64,000 bases of DNA from Neisseria subflava (GTDB lineage Bacteria > Pseudomonadota > Gammaproteobacteria > Burkholderiales > Neisseriaceae), in assembly GCF_024205745.1 (NCBI RefSeq), contig NZ_CP073117.1, forward strand, positions 2,149,982 to 2,213,981, read 5' to 3'. Positions 8,049 through 16,724 of the stretch are shown here, one piece after another; the first letter of the stretch is position 1; the number at the start of each line of letters is the position of its first letter. The translations under genes and the position numbers were made by a program. A model generated the notes under the pieces. That model searched no databases and was not told the DNA's origin. It saw only the letters and a list, made by a program, of their open reading frames with translations.

Positions 8049-10904
8049 ATGTGCAACCATCATCCCAAACATTCACACGATAATGACACCATCCGCATCC
8101 GCGGCGCGCGTACACATAATTTGAAAAATGTCGATTTGGACATTCCGCGCCACAAGCTCGTGGTGGTAACAGGATTGTCAGGAAGCGGCAAATCGTCGCT
8201 GGCGTTTGATACTTTGTATGCCGAAGGCCAACGCCGTTATGTTGAAAGCCTTTCAGCCTATGCCCGTCAATTTTTGCAGATGATGGACAAACCCGATGTC
8301 GATTTGATTGAAGGTCTGTCGCCCGCGATTTCCATCGAGCAGAAATCCACCAGCCACAATCCGCGTTCCACCGTCGGCACAGTAACAGAAATCCACGACT
8401 ACCTGCGCCTTTTGTACGCACGCGTCGGCACACCCTACTGCCCCGAACACAAGCTGCCGCTGTCGAGCCAAACCGTATCTCAGATGGTCGATGCCGTCTT
8501 GAAGCTGCCGGAAGACACGCGCGTGATGATTCTGGCGCCGGCGGTGCGTGAGCGTAAGGGCGAGTTTGTCGATTTCTTTGCCGACTTGCAGGCGCAAGGC
8601 TTTGCGCGGGTGCGCGTGGATGGCGAGGTCTATCAGTTGGACGAAGTGCCGAAGCTGGAAAAAAACATCAAGCACAATATCGACGTGGTCATCGACCGCG
8701 TGAAAGTGAAGGCGGACATCAAGCAGCGGCTGGCGGAAAGTTTTGAAACCGCGCTGCGCCACGGCAACGAGCGCGCGCTGGCAATGGAAATGGACAGCGG
8801 CGAAGAGCATTGGTTTTCCGCGCGTTTCGCCTGCCCCGTATGTTCGTACAGCCTGCCTGAATTGGAGCCGCGCCTCTTTTCGTTCAACAACCCGATGGGC
8901 TCCTGCCCGACTTGCGACGGATTGGGCAATACCAACTTCTTCGATCCCGAAAAAGTGGTCGCCCATCCCGAACTATCCTTAGCCGCAGGCGCGATTGACG
9001 GCTGGGACAAGCGCAACCAGTTCTATTTCCAAATGATTCAATCGCTGGCGCGGCATTACGGTTTCGACGTGCAGGCTGCTTGGGAAACGCTACCTGAAAA
9101 AGTCAAAAAAGTCGTGCTGCACGGCTCGGGTAAAGAAGTCATTGATTTCACCTACCTATCCGAACGCGGCACCACCTTCAACCGCAGCCACGCCTTCGAA
9201 GGCATCATCCCAAATCTCGAACGCCGCTACCGCGAAACCGACAGCGAAACCGTGCGCGAAAAACTGCGCGAATACCAAAACCACCGCGCCTGCCCGAGCT
9301 GCGGCGGCGCACGTTTGCGCAAAGAAGCGCGCTACGTTTACGTCAGTGGCGAACCGCTGCACGAAGTTTCCGCCTGGCCGCTGACCAAAACCCACCAATT
9401 TTTCGAAACGCTGGATTTGGACGGCAACAAAAAACAAATCGCCGAAAAAATCCTCAAAGAAATCACCGAGCGGCTCGGCTTCCTGATTAACGTCGGGCTG
9501 GATTACCTCAATCTCTCCCGCTCCGCAGAAACCCTTTCCGGCGGCGAAGCCCAGCGCATCCGCCTCGCCAGCCAAATCGGCAGCGGCCTGACCGGCGTGA
9601 TGTACGTTTTGGACGAACCCTCCATCGGCCTGCACCAGCGCGACAATGACCGCCTGCTCGCCACCCTCAAACGCCTGCGCGATTTGGGCAACAGCGTGAT
9701 TGTGGTCGAACACGACGAAGACGCCATCCGCGAAGCCGATTTCGTCGTCGATATGGGCCCCGGCGCAGGCGAACACGGCGGCAACGTATTGATTGCAGAC
9801 ACGCCCGAAAACGTCGCCAAATGCGAAAAATCCGTTACCGGACAATACCTCAGCGGCAAAAAATCCATTGCCGTGCCGTCTGAACGCACGCCCGTCAATC
9901 CCGAGCGAATGCTCGTCCTCAAAGGTGCGCGTGGCAACAACCTCAAAAACGTAACCCTCGAACTGCCGCTCGGTTTGATTACCTGCATCACCGGCGTATC
10001 CGGCAGCGGCAAATCCACCCTGATTAACGACACCCTCGCCAAAATCACCGCCCGCGAACTCAACCGCGCCCAAGAAGAACCCGCTCCATACGACGACATC
10101 CGCGGCCTCGAACACCTCGACAAAGTCATCAACGTCGACCAATCCCCCATCGGCCGCACCCCGCGCTCCAACCCCGCCACCTACACCGGCCTGTTCACCC
10201 CCATCCGCGAACTCTTCGCCGGCGTCCCCCTCTCGCGCGAACGCGGCTACAACGTCGGCAGATTCTCCTTCAACGTCAAAGGCGGCCGCTGCGAAGCCTG
10301 CCAAGGCGACGGCGTGATTAAAGTCGAAATGCACTTCCTGCCCGACGTGTACGTCCCCTGCGAAGTCTGCCACGGCAAACGCTACAACCGAGAAACCCTC
10401 GAAATCCAATACAAAGGCAAAAACATCAGCCAAGTCCTCGACATGACCGTTGAAGAAGCCCGCGAATTTTTCGACGCCGTCCCCACCGTATCGCGCAAAC
10501 TGCAAACCCTGATGGACGTGGGCCTCGGCTACATCCGCCTCGGCCAATCCGCCACCACCCTTTCCGGCGGCGAAGCCCAGCGTGTCAAACTCGCCTTGGA
10601 ACTCTCCAAACGCGACACCGGCAGAACGCTCTACATCCTCGACGAACCGACCACCGGCTTGCACTTCGCCGACATCGCCCTGCTACTGGAAGTCATAGGC
10701 CGTCTGAAAGGCAAAGGCAACTCAATTGTGATTATCGAGCATAATCTGGATGTGATTAAAACCGCGGATTGGATTGTGGACTTAGGGCCGGAAGGCGGTG
10801 ATGGCGGGGGGCGGATTATTGCGGAAGGCAGCCCTGAGATTGTTGCTAAGGTTAAGGGAAGTTATACTGGGAAGTATTTGAAGAGTATCTTTAATATATT
10901 ATAG
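8049..10904 (+). CDS. uvrA: UvrABC excision nuclease subunit A
   Basis: ATPase that recognises DNA damage and loads UvrB in nucleotide excision repair. The 951-residue protein has two ABC ATPase modules. The first Walker A is GLSGSGKSS (residues 42-50) and the second is GVSGSGKST (about 650). There are two LSGGEAQR signatures (about residues 495 and 838). Zinc-binding Cys pairs are CPVC...CPTC (about 262-290), CPSC (about 418) and CEAC...CEVC (about 750-780). A single DUS (8031-8042) ends six bases before the ATG and no clear Shine-Dalgarno sequence is visible. The last roughly 20 codons turn abruptly AT-rich and end [14 protein letters not shown], at the edge of the AT-rich island that follows. 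Confidence 0.97.
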   Translation: MCNHHPKHSHDNDTIRIRGARTHNLKNVDLDIPRHKLVVVTGLSGSGKSSLAFDTLYAEGQRRYVESLSAYARQFLQMMDKPDVDLIEGLSPAISIEQKSTSHNPRSTVGTVTEIHDYLRLLYARVGTPYCPEHKLPLSSQTVSQMVDAVLKLPEDTRVMILAPAVRERKGEFVDFFADLQAQGFARVRVDGEVYQLDEVPKLEKNIKHNIDVVIDRVKVKADIKQRLAESFETALRHGNERALAMEMDSGEEHWFSARFACPVCSYSLPELEPRLFSFNNPMGSCPTCDGLGNTNFFDPEKVVAHPELSLAAGAIDGWDKRNQFYFQMIQSLARHYGFDVQAAWETLPEKVKKVVLHGSGKEVIDFTYLSERGTTFNRSHAFEGIIPNLERRYRETDSETVREKLREYQNHRACPSCGGARLRKEARYVYVSGEPLHEVSAWPLTKTHQFFETLDLDGNKKQIAEKILKEITERLGFLINVGLDYLNLSRSAETLSGGEAQRIRLASQIGSGLTGVMYVLDEPSIGLHQRDNDRLLATLKRLRDLGNSVIVVEHDEDAIREADFVVDMGPGAGEHGGNVLIADTPENVAKCEKSVTGQYLSGKKSIAVPSERTPVNPERMLVLKGARGNNLKNVTLELPLGLITCITGVSGSGKSTLINDTLAKITARELNRAQEEPAPYDDIRGLEHLDKVINVDQSPIGRTPRSNPATYTGLFTPIRELFAGVPLSRERGYNVGRFSFNVKGGRCEACQGDGVIKVEMHFLPDVYVPCEVCHGKRYNRETLEIQYKGKNISQVLDMTVEEAREFFDAVPTVSRKLQTLMDVGLGYIRLGQSATTLSGGEAQRVKLALELSKRDTGRTLYILDEPTTGLHFADIALLLEVIGRLKGKGNSIVIIEHNLDVIKTADWIVDLGPEGGDGGGRIIAEGSPEIVAKVKGSYTGKYLKSIFNIL

Positions 10905-10941
10905 TTTATTCATCTTATTCATATTTACATGAGAGAAAGAA

Positions 10942-12267
10942 ATGGATTCAAACAAACATAATCGGCAACTTATTCAGTTAGATAAAATCTTTTTAGATTT
11001 AAATAATCCAAGACATATTCCATATCAATCAGAAGTAGAAACCATTAAGTATCTTTGTGAGAATGAAGATATTTTTAATTTAGCTAAAGATATTGCCTTG
11101 TATGGTTTAAACCCACTGGAAAATTTAGCAGTTATAAAAGATGATAAAACAGGTACTTATGTTGTTGCAGAAGGAAACCGTAGATTATGTGCAATAAAAC
11201 TTCTAAATGATCCTTATCGTGCACCTCAAAAGTTACAAAAAAAATTTTTTGAATTATCTAGTAATTGGGAGAATATTTCTGAATTAGAAGTGATCGTTAT
11301 AGAAGATGAAGAAAATGTTGATTTGTGGTTAACAAGAATTCATGCAGGGCAGCAACAAGGGATTGGTCGTCGTCAGTGGGATTCTGAACAAAAAACTCGT
11401 CATTTTGGAGATAGTAAAAATACATTAGCACAACTGCTTTTAGACTATGCAGAAGAAGAGGGGTTATTAACAACAGATACTAGAAGGGGAAAGTTATCAA
11501 TAGTACAACGATTCTTAACCAATCATGATTTTAGAAATTTAATTAGAATATCAAACAAGATAGAAGAGTTTAATCCAAGTGAAATAGATATGGAATATTT
11601 CACAATTTTTATTAATGATGTTGCTAAAGGAAAAATTGACACACGAACACATTCAACTAGTGAACAAATTCGTGAATATGTTCAATTCAATAAAAATAAT
11701 GAAGATTCTAGTAAAAGTGATGATGTTAATAACTCAACTTGTGAATCATCACACTCAATAGATGATAAAATTGACGATGGCATCAATATAATTCAAAATA
11801 ATCTTGAAAATATTGTTGAAAAACCACAAAGCGAACCAATAAAAAATATTTCTCCAAAACCTAGAACCAAATTGGTTAATTCAAAGGATTTGATGGATGA
11901 ATTAAAACTACTTGATAATTACAAATTATCAAAAATATACTATTCCTTAAATGAAATATCAGTACAAAAGCATCCTGCTCTTATAACTGTTGGTATATGG
12001 TCTTTTTTAGAATCATTGACTTTTTTACATGGTCGAGAGGGAGGTGAATTGTCAGCATATATCAATAATAAATTTAGCAGCCTAGGTTTTGATAGTAAAA
12101 AACATAAAGCTATCAAGGAGGCCGTTCAAAGATTTCATGAGAGTGGAAATACTACAAAACATCATCCTACTTCAGCAAATTTTAATTATGAACAAATTAT
12201 TAACGATTTTGAGGTTATTACTCCATTATTAATAGAAATTATTAATAATATTAATAATCAAAATTAA
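10942..12267 (+). CDS. ParB/Srx-type N-terminal domain protein, possible defence or nuclease component
   Basis: 441 residues, strongly AT-rich and unlike the flanking genes, with a GAGAGAAAGAA ribosome binding site. Residues about 10-150 look like a ParB/sulfiredoxin-type domain: LDLNNPRH (18-25), then GLNPLENLAVIKDD (55-68), then YVVAEGNRRLCAIKLL (73-88, the GxRR box) and RIHAGQQQGIGRRQW (132-146). Residues 245-310 are a low-complexity Asp/Ser/Asn linker. Residues 310-441 form a helical C-terminal domain containing GREGGELSAYINNKF and GNTTKHHPTSANF. I do not recognise the C-terminal domain. There is no ParA partner, so plasmid partition is unlikely. The methyltransferase gene follows after 23 bp, suggesting one transcriptional unit. 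Function is inferred only as a DNA-acting partner of the methyltransferase. Confidence 0.7.
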   Translation: MDSNKHNRQLIQLDKIFLDLNNPRHIPYQSEVETIKYLCENEDIFNLAKDIALYGLNPLENLAVIKDDKTGTYVVAEGNRRLCAIKLLNDPYRAPQKLQKKFFELSSNWENISELEVIVIEDEENVDLWLTRIHAGQQQGIGRRQWDSEQKTRHFGDSKNTLAQLLLDYAEEEGLLTTDTRRGKLSIVQRFLTNHDFRNLIRISNKIEEFNPSEIDMEYFTIFINDVAKGKIDTRTHSTSEQIREYVQFNKNNEDSSKSDDVNNSTCESSHSIDDKIDDGINIIQNNLENIVEKPQSEPIKNISPKPRTKLVNSKDLMDELKLLDNYKLSKIYYSLNEISVQKHPALITVGIWSFLESLTFLHGREGGELSAYINNKFSSLGFDSKKHKAIKEAVQRFHESGNTTKHHPTSANFNYEQIINDFEVITPLLIEIINNINNQN

Positions 12268-12290
12268 ATTATCTGATTGGTAAAGCATTT

Positions 12291-13142
12291 ATGTCGAGCT
12301 ATTCATTTTCTCCATTAAGATATCCTGGTGGTAAGTTTTCGATGCTGAAGTTTACTAAAGCATTAATATATAACAATGATCTACAAAGATGTCATTATAT
12401 AGAACCATATGCAGGAGGAGCTGGTCTTGCTTTAGGTTTAATGTATGATAGTTTTGTAAGTGAAATCCATATTAATGATATAGATCCTATGATATGGAGT
12501 TTTTGGTTTTCCATATTAAATCATACAAAAGAATTTATTGAACTAATTAATTTCACTCCTATCACCATAGATGAATGGCATAAACAAAAGGAAATTAACT
12601 CTAGATGCAATTTAAATGATTATCTTCACCTTGGATTTTCTACTTTTTTCTTAAATAGAACCAATCGATCTGGCATAATAAAAGGAGCAGGTGCAATAGG
12701 AGGCAAAAATCAAAGTGGAGCTTATAAAATAGATTGTAGATTTAATAAAAGTGATTTGATTGAACGGATTAAAAGGATAAAAAAATATTCAGATAGAATT
12801 CATCTAACAAATTTAGATGCTATAGCTTTTATAAATGAAGTAGAGAATTATACCCCAGATAATACTTTTTTCTTTATTGATCCTCCATATTATAATAAAG
12901 GATCGTCCCTTTATACTAGTTTTTATCTTCCAGAAGATCATGCCTTAGTTGCAGATTCTATAAAAAAAATTAATAAATATTGGGTCGTTACGTATGATAA
13001 TACTCCTGAGATATATAATTTATATGATGGATATGGTCGGATTCCATTTAATATTAATTATTCATTACAGACAAAACGAAAGGGAAATGAATTGTTAATT
13101 TACTCTGAAAATTTAGCAATATGTGCTGATTATTTAAAATAA
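12291..13142 (+). CDS. D12-class (Dam-type) DNA adenine N6-methyltransferase
   Basis: 283-residue SAM-dependent adenine methyltransferase. Family motifs are clear: LRYPGGK (residues 9-15, typical of the D12 class), EPYAGGAGLAL (38-48, SAM-binding motif I), NDIDP (62-66), FFLNRTNRSGII (119-130) and the catalytic motif IDPPYY (196-201). It is AT-rich like the preceding gene and probably cotranscribed with it. The recognition site cannot be read from sequence; GATC is possible but unproven. No recognisable restriction endonuclease lies beside it. It is therefore either an orphan methylase or the modification half of a unit whose other half is the ParB-like protein. Confidence 0.87.
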   Translation: MSSYSFSPLRYPGGKFSMLKFTKALIYNNDLQRCHYIEPYAGGAGLALGLMYDSFVSEIHINDIDPMIWSFWFSILNHTKEFIELINFTPITIDEWHKQKEINSRCNLNDYLHLGFSTFFLNRTNRSGIIKGAGAIGGKNQSGAYKIDCRFNKSDLIERIKRIKKYSDRIHLTNLDAIAFINEVENYTPDNTFFFIDPPYYNKGSSLYTSFYLPEDHALVADSIKKINKYWVVTYDNTPEIYNLYDGYGRIPFNINYSLQTKRKGNELLIYSENLAICADYLK

Positions 13143-13191
13143 TTAAAATTTTGTAGCGAGCATTGGCTTGCGCTTATCCAGCCGGCTATGT

Positions 13192-13218
13192 GCGGTTGAC
13201 TGATTGACGGTTTGCTAT
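13192..13218 (+). repeat. Left flanking repeat of the RAYT unit
   Basis: 27-bp stretch starting gcggttgactgattgacgg that recurs in direct orientation at 14062-14088 with 22 of 27 positions identical by eye. The two copies bracket the RAYT gene and its repeats. Confidence 0.55.
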
Positions 13219-13224
13219 TTCAAC

Positions 13225-13254
13225 TTTTCAGACGACTTCGATGTCGTCTGAAAA
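13225..13254 (+). terminator. Variant-DUS hairpin after the methyltransferase gene
   Basis: Perfect 12-bp inverted repeat (ttttcagacgac and complement, TTCGAT loop). The arms carry GTCGTCTGAA, the core of the AG-mucDUS dialect, rather than GCCGTCTGAA. No T-run follows on either side, so termination is only likely. Confidence 0.5.
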
Positions 13255-13331
13255 CGTCAACTTCAACAAAGTTAAAACCTTAAACAACAAACCATTCATT
13301 CTCCAACACACGAACCACAAACAAAAAACCT

Positions 13332-13862
13332 ATGGCGAGTTATCGCAGAAACTTCATTGCCGACGGCACATTCTTTTTTACCGTTAAACTCGCCGTCCCA
13401 AAATCGCGCCTGCTTGCCGAACATATCGACTTATTGCGTGCGGCCTATATGGATGTGCAAAAACAATATCCCTTTGAAACCGTCGCCGTATGCGTGCTGG
13501 CGAACCACATTCACGCCATTTGGACGCTACCGCCCGACGATGCGGATTATTCCCTGCGTTGGCGGCTGATTAAAACCAAATTCTCCGTACATTTCCCTCA
13601 TGCCGAAAACCTGTCTGCCAGCAAACAGCGGCGGCACGAACGCGGTATTTGGCAACGGCGTTTTTACGAACACACCGTGCGCGACGAAACGGATTTGCAA
13701 CGTTGCGCGGACTACATCCATTTCAATCCCGTCAAACATCGATTGTGCGGCAATGTCCGCGATTGGGCATTTTCATCGTTTCACCGTTATGTACGGGACG
13801 GATGGCTGCCGTTAAATTGGGGCGGCACAAAAGAAACGGCGGTAATGAGTTTCGGAGAGTGA
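13332..13862 (+). CDS. REP-associated tyrosine transposase (RAYT, IS200-like Y1 family)
   Basis: 176-residue HUH single-strand DNA transposase of the TnpA-REP group. The HUH pair is HIH at residues 59-61 (in LANHIHAIW). The catalytic Tyr is probably Y128 in DYIHFNPVKH, the hallmark RAYT block, preceded by GIWQRRFYEHTVRDE (105-119). The N-terminus YRRNFIADGTFFFTV is also typical. The base composition is Neisseria-like, unlike the AT-rich genes before it. It is followed by imperfect palindromic repeats (13882-14071) and bracketed by a direct repeat. RAYTs are thought to mobilise REP sequences and are usually domesticated single-copy genes rather than free IS elements. No clear Shine-Dalgarno sequence is present. 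Confidence 0.88.
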   Translation: MASYRRNFIADGTFFFTVKLAVPKSRLLAEHIDLLRAAYMDVQKQYPFETVAVCVLANHIHAIWTLPPDDADYSLRWRLIKTKFSVHFPHAENLSASKQRRHERGIWQRRFYEHTVRDETDLQRCADYIHFNPVKHRLCGNVRDWAFSSFHRYVRDGWLPLNWGGTKETAVMSFGE

Positions 13863-13881
13863 ATACTATAAAAAATTACCG

Positions 13882-13944
13882 ACCGCGTGCGTACTGCACA
13901 CATCCTACCTGTGAATCACGCGAAACTTTAAAATCAATACGTAG
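13882..13944 (+). repeat. REP-like unit A downstream of the RAYT gene
   Basis: Begins accgcgtgcg and ends with gtag. It is a diverged direct copy of the unit at 13973-14039, sharing accgcgtgcgt, cctacctg, gaatcac, gaactt/gaaactt and cgtag in the same order. Confidence 0.6.
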
Positions 13945-13972
13945 AATAATCCGTAACTTACATACCCAAACA

Positions 13973-14071
13973 ACCGCGTGCGTGGCTACGCCATACACCC
14001 TACCTGCGAATCACACGGAACTTCAAAACCAACGCGTAGGGTGTGTGCGATACGCACGCACGCGGTTGTTT
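13973..14071. repeat. REP-like unit B with palindromic arm
   Basis: The direct copy of unit A spans 13973-14039. Its left part (about 13968-14003) is also inverted at 14036-14071: both arms share aaacaaccgcgtgcgtg at the outside and accctac at the inside. This gives a long imperfect stem around a roughly 32-bp loop. It is a plausible substrate for the adjacent RAYT. The 13863-14246 stretch holds no gene beyond these repeats and two terminators. Confidence 0.6.
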
Positions 14072-14088
14072 GATTAATGGTTTGCTGT
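14062..14088 (+). repeat. Right flanking repeat of the RAYT unit
   Basis: Direct partner of 13192-13218 (gcggttgtttgattaatgg...). It overlaps the outer end of the palindromic arm. Confidence 0.55.
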
Positions 14089-14116
14089 TGTAAATTTTAC
14101 TTAGTTAAAACTAACG

Positions 14117-14151
14117 CTTTCAGACGGCATTAAATATGGCCGTCTGAAAGC
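14117..14151. terminator. DUS inverted pair
   Basis: Inverted DUS pair between the RAYT region and the lipoprotein gene. Read on the minus strand the left arm is ATGCCGTCTGAA, the AT-DUS form, while the right arm is ATGGCCGTCTGAA. Confidence 0.65.
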
Positions 14152-14193
14152 AATAATTCCTTGTTCAAAAACACCTACCTTGATTTACAAAAC

Positions 14194-14230
14194 AAAAAAC
14201 GGATTCCAAATTATTGGAATCCGTTTTTCT
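14194..14230 (-). terminator. Rho-independent terminator of the lipoprotein gene
   Basis: A 15-bp perfect stem (aaaaacggattccaa and complement) with a short loop, ending in a T-run when read on the minus strand, directly after the stop codon at 14247. It contains no DUS. Confidence 0.85.
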
Positions 14231-14246
14231 ATAAAGCTTAGCCGTA

Positions 14247-14636
14247 TTATTTAGCTTCTTCTTTAGCGTCTTCAGCAGCTTCTTTGGCATCTTCCGCTGC
14301 GTCTTTTGCTTCTTCTTTAGCCTCTTCAGCGGCATCTTTGGCTTCTTCGGCTTTTTCTTCAGGAGTTTCTGCAGCAGGTACGCCTTTCAAAGCATCCAAA
14401 GAAGTTTTACAAGTTGCATCGCGTTGGTCTGCAGGCAGGTTTTTCAGGGCTTCTTTGGTTTGTTCGAAAGATTTTTGCATCATGTCTTTTGTTGCGGCAT
14501 CTACGTCTTTAGTTGCTTCGGCAAATGCTTTTTCGTACTCGTCACAAACGGCAGAAGAAGATGAGCCTGAACCGCCGCCGCATGCTGACAGGGACAGGGC
14601 TGCCAATAAAGCTGCCAATAAAGCTGATGTTTTCAT
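14247..14636 (-). CDS. Small lipoprotein with Ala/Glu/Lys-rich tail
   Basis: 129 residues. A lipoprotein signal peptide is followed by the lipobox LSAC with the acylated Cys at residue 19. A Gly/Ser spacer (20-29) comes next. A central domain of about 30-85 contains two Cys residues (C31, C76) that could form a disulphide. The tail of about 91-129 is built of AEEAKEEAKDAA-type repeats likely to form an extended charged helix. It may belong to the DUF5339 family of neisserial lipoproteins, but I am not sure. The start has an AGAGA-type ribosome binding site. It lies alone between two terminators. The function is unknown. Confidence 0.8.
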   Translation of the reverse strand: MKTSALLAALLAALSLSACGGGSGSSSSAVCDEYEKAFAEATKDVDAATKDMMQKSFEQTKEALKNLPADQRDATCKTSLDALKGVPAAETPEEKAEEAKDAAEEAKEEAKDAAEDAKEAAEDAKEEAK

Positions 14637-14767
14637 GTGTCTCTCGCTTTTTTGAATTTAGGTTAAGGGAAGTAATATGTTAATTCATTATATTAAAGTG
14701 TCAAGTATTGTTGTTTAATTTAATTAAAATCATATCATTGAAAGAGTCAGTCTATCTAAATATCCTA

Positions 14768-14797
14768 AAGGCCGTCTGAAATTTCAGACGGCCCTTG
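14768..14797 (-). terminator. DUS inverted-pair terminator after nrdD
   Basis: Inverted AG-DUS pair with no extra loop bases, followed by an A/T run, just past the nrdD stop codon. Confidence 0.75.
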
Positions 14798-14825
14798 CTT
14801 TTTTAAGTAATCCTTTATTCAATGA

Positions 14826-16607
14826 TTACGCCGCTTTACGGTGATAATGTCTGAGCGCGTGCTCTTTACGCCGTCCGCTACTGAATGCGGATACGCGTTT
14901 CAGGTAGCCGATGACGCGGGTGCCGTAGTCGATGTCGTGGCTGCCGCAGGCGGAACAGGCGTGCAAAGTGCGTTTGTCAATGTGGCCGCATTCGTTGCAG
15001 ATGGTGATGCGCACGTTCACGCAGAAGTAGTTGCAGCCGGTTTGTGCGGCGATGTCCAAGAGCGAGCGGTAGCCGGATTCGGGCAGGGCTTCGTCTAGGT
15101 TCAGGTGCAACGCGGAGCCGCCGTCGAGCCAGTCCACCAGTTCTTTGCCGTGAAGCAGGAATTTGTCGAGCGCGTTGATTTCTTCGTCTTCGACGACGTA
15201 GAAATAGGAGTTGTAGCATTCGCGGCTGACTTTGTAGCCGTCGGCTTTGTCCCATTTGGCGTTTTTCACGCCGAGGTTTTCGGCGGGGACAAACTCGGTG
15301 TTGAACTTCACACCGTAGTGTTTGCTGGCGGCTTGGTTGGCTTCGAATATGGTTTTCAGACGGCCTTGGACAAAGTTAATGTAGTCGTCGTTGTAACCGA
15401 CTTTGATGCCTTGCGATTCGGCGGCTTCCGCCATGCCATTGATGCCGATGGTGAGGAACTGTTTGTCCAGCGTGATGAAACCTGCATCGTAAACGGGCAG
15501 CATTCCGGCGGCTTGGTATTCTTCCATCAGTTTGCGGTAGGCGTATTGGTATTTGTGAATTTTGGCGACTTCGGCGGCAAGGTCGCACCCGTCTTGTTCC
15601 AACCGGTTCATGTTGATGGTGATGACGTTAATAGAGCCGGTCGCCACGCCGCCCGCACCGAGTGTGTAGCTGAAGGTGCGGTCTTCGATGGCGTTGCGCA
15701 GGCGGCAGCAGGAAGCCAAGGAGTCGGGGTTATCGGAAAGATAGACGAAGAAGGAATTGCCTTCCGCCAACTCTTTCGCCATTTCGTCGGCGAACACGGT
15801 GTCTTTGCATTTGCCACCGTCGGTCAGCATCGCAGCGGTCACGACGGGGAAAGTCAAAACGGCTTTGGTGCGTTCCTGATTGAACCATTTTAGGAAAAAA
15901 TTTTGCAGCTTCGCCACGCTCGCCCAGACCGGTTTGCTGAAATCGGGGAAGACGAAATCACCGAACATCGCGTCGAAATAGTATTGATCGTAAACGGAAA
16001 TATTCCAAAACACGCTCTGATAGCCGCGCGCGGCGGCGGGCTGGTTGATGCTGTACACCACCTGCTGCATGTGGTTGGCGATTTCTTTGCCGTGGGTTTC
16101 CAAATAATCGTCGCCGTAGTCTTTGCGGGCGAAGTAGTCGAAATAGGTCAGAAATTCCACTGTCGCCACCGCACCGGCAAACTGCGCGCTGATGGCAAAC
16201 ACCAGATTAATAAACGAGCCGCAAAACGATGCCAAATGTTGTGGCGCTTTGGATTCACCGCCGAGTTTGCTTAACCCGTCGAGCAGGAAGGGATACAGCG
16301 TAACCGACACACAATAAGGCTTGAGGCTGGTTTCGTCGTGCACATAAATCTCATGCGCCTCAATCTGGCGGATGTATTCGTCGGCAACGGATTGGTCGAA
16401 AATTTCGGCGATTTTGCGCGACACTTGGGCGCGGTTAATCTGCACGAAAAAGTCTTTCATGATTTCCGCTTCCATCGTGGCGATGTTTTTCTGGGTAACG
16501 TTGGCATTGGCGTCCATTTTCGAGCCGTCCGCCGCGTTTTGCGCGCTGATGTAGTCGCGCATAAATTGTAGTTTTCCGTTTAACTGTTCGGGATGCAGCC
16601 GAATCAT
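14826..16607 (-). CDS. nrdD: Anaerobic ribonucleoside-triphosphate reductase
   Basis: Glycyl-radical class III ribonucleotide reductase, which makes dNTPs without oxygen. It has 593 residues from the ATG at 16605-16607, with Shine-Dalgarno CAGGAG; an in-frame ATG at 16646 has none. It lacks the N-terminal ATP-cone of longer NrdDs. The active-site pair is in ASCCRLRN (about residue 300), and GAGGVATGSINVITINMNRL is characteristic. The zinc site is C537/C540/C551/C554. The glycyl-radical Gly is G567 in TRVIGYL. The unusually basic tail after the radical site (SSGRRKEHALRHYHRKAA) is notable. It follows nrdG by 117 bp in the same direction, so the two probably share the nrdG promoter. Confidence 0.95.
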   Translation of the reverse strand: MIRLHPEQLNGKLQFMRDYISAQNAADGSKMDANANVTQKNIATMEAEIMKDFFVQINRAQVSRKIAEIFDQSVADEYIRQIEAHEIYVHDETSLKPYCVSVTLYPFLLDGLSKLGGESKAPQHLASFCGSFINLVFAISAQFAGAVATVEFLTYFDYFARKDYGDDYLETHGKEIANHMQQVVYSINQPAAARGYQSVFWNISVYDQYYFDAMFGDFVFPDFSKPVWASVAKLQNFFLKWFNQERTKAVLTFPVVTAAMLTDGGKCKDTVFADEMAKELAEGNSFFVYLSDNPDSLASCCRLRNAIEDRTFSYTLGAGGVATGSINVITINMNRLEQDGCDLAAEVAKIHKYQYAYRKLMEEYQAAGMLPVYDAGFITLDKQFLTIGINGMAEAAESQGIKVGYNDDYINFVQGRLKTIFEANQAASKHYGVKFNTEFVPAENLGVKNAKWDKADGYKVSRECYNSYFYVVEDEEINALDKFLLHGKELVDWLDGGSALHLNLDEALPESGYRSLLDIAAQTGCNYFCVNVRITICNECGHIDKRTLHACSACGSHDIDYGTRVIGYLKRVSAFSSGRRKEHALRHYHRKAA

Positions 16608-16724
16608 GTTAATTCTCCTGTATGGTTTGGATGATTTATCAAGCAATGACGGTCAGGCCGTCTGAAACATCGCTGTCAGCGAATACAATAAATTCAATTT
16701 AAATCGGTGCAATACAGCACCGGG

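Noticed and set aside
9156..10664. Open frame of about 500 codons on the minus strand opposite uvrA
   Set aside because: It lies entirely antisense to uvrA, has a repetitive Ala/Gly/Val/Phe composition typical of GC-rich shadows, and has no ribosome binding site or family match.
10942..12267. HEPN RNase motif in the C-terminus of the ParB-like protein
   Set aside because: GNTTKHH loosely resembles the RNxxxH motif, but the Arg is not in place, so I do not claim a nuclease domain.
16608..16660. Possible FNR site before nrdD
   Set aside because: ttgat is present but the second half-site atcaa is absent at the required spacing.
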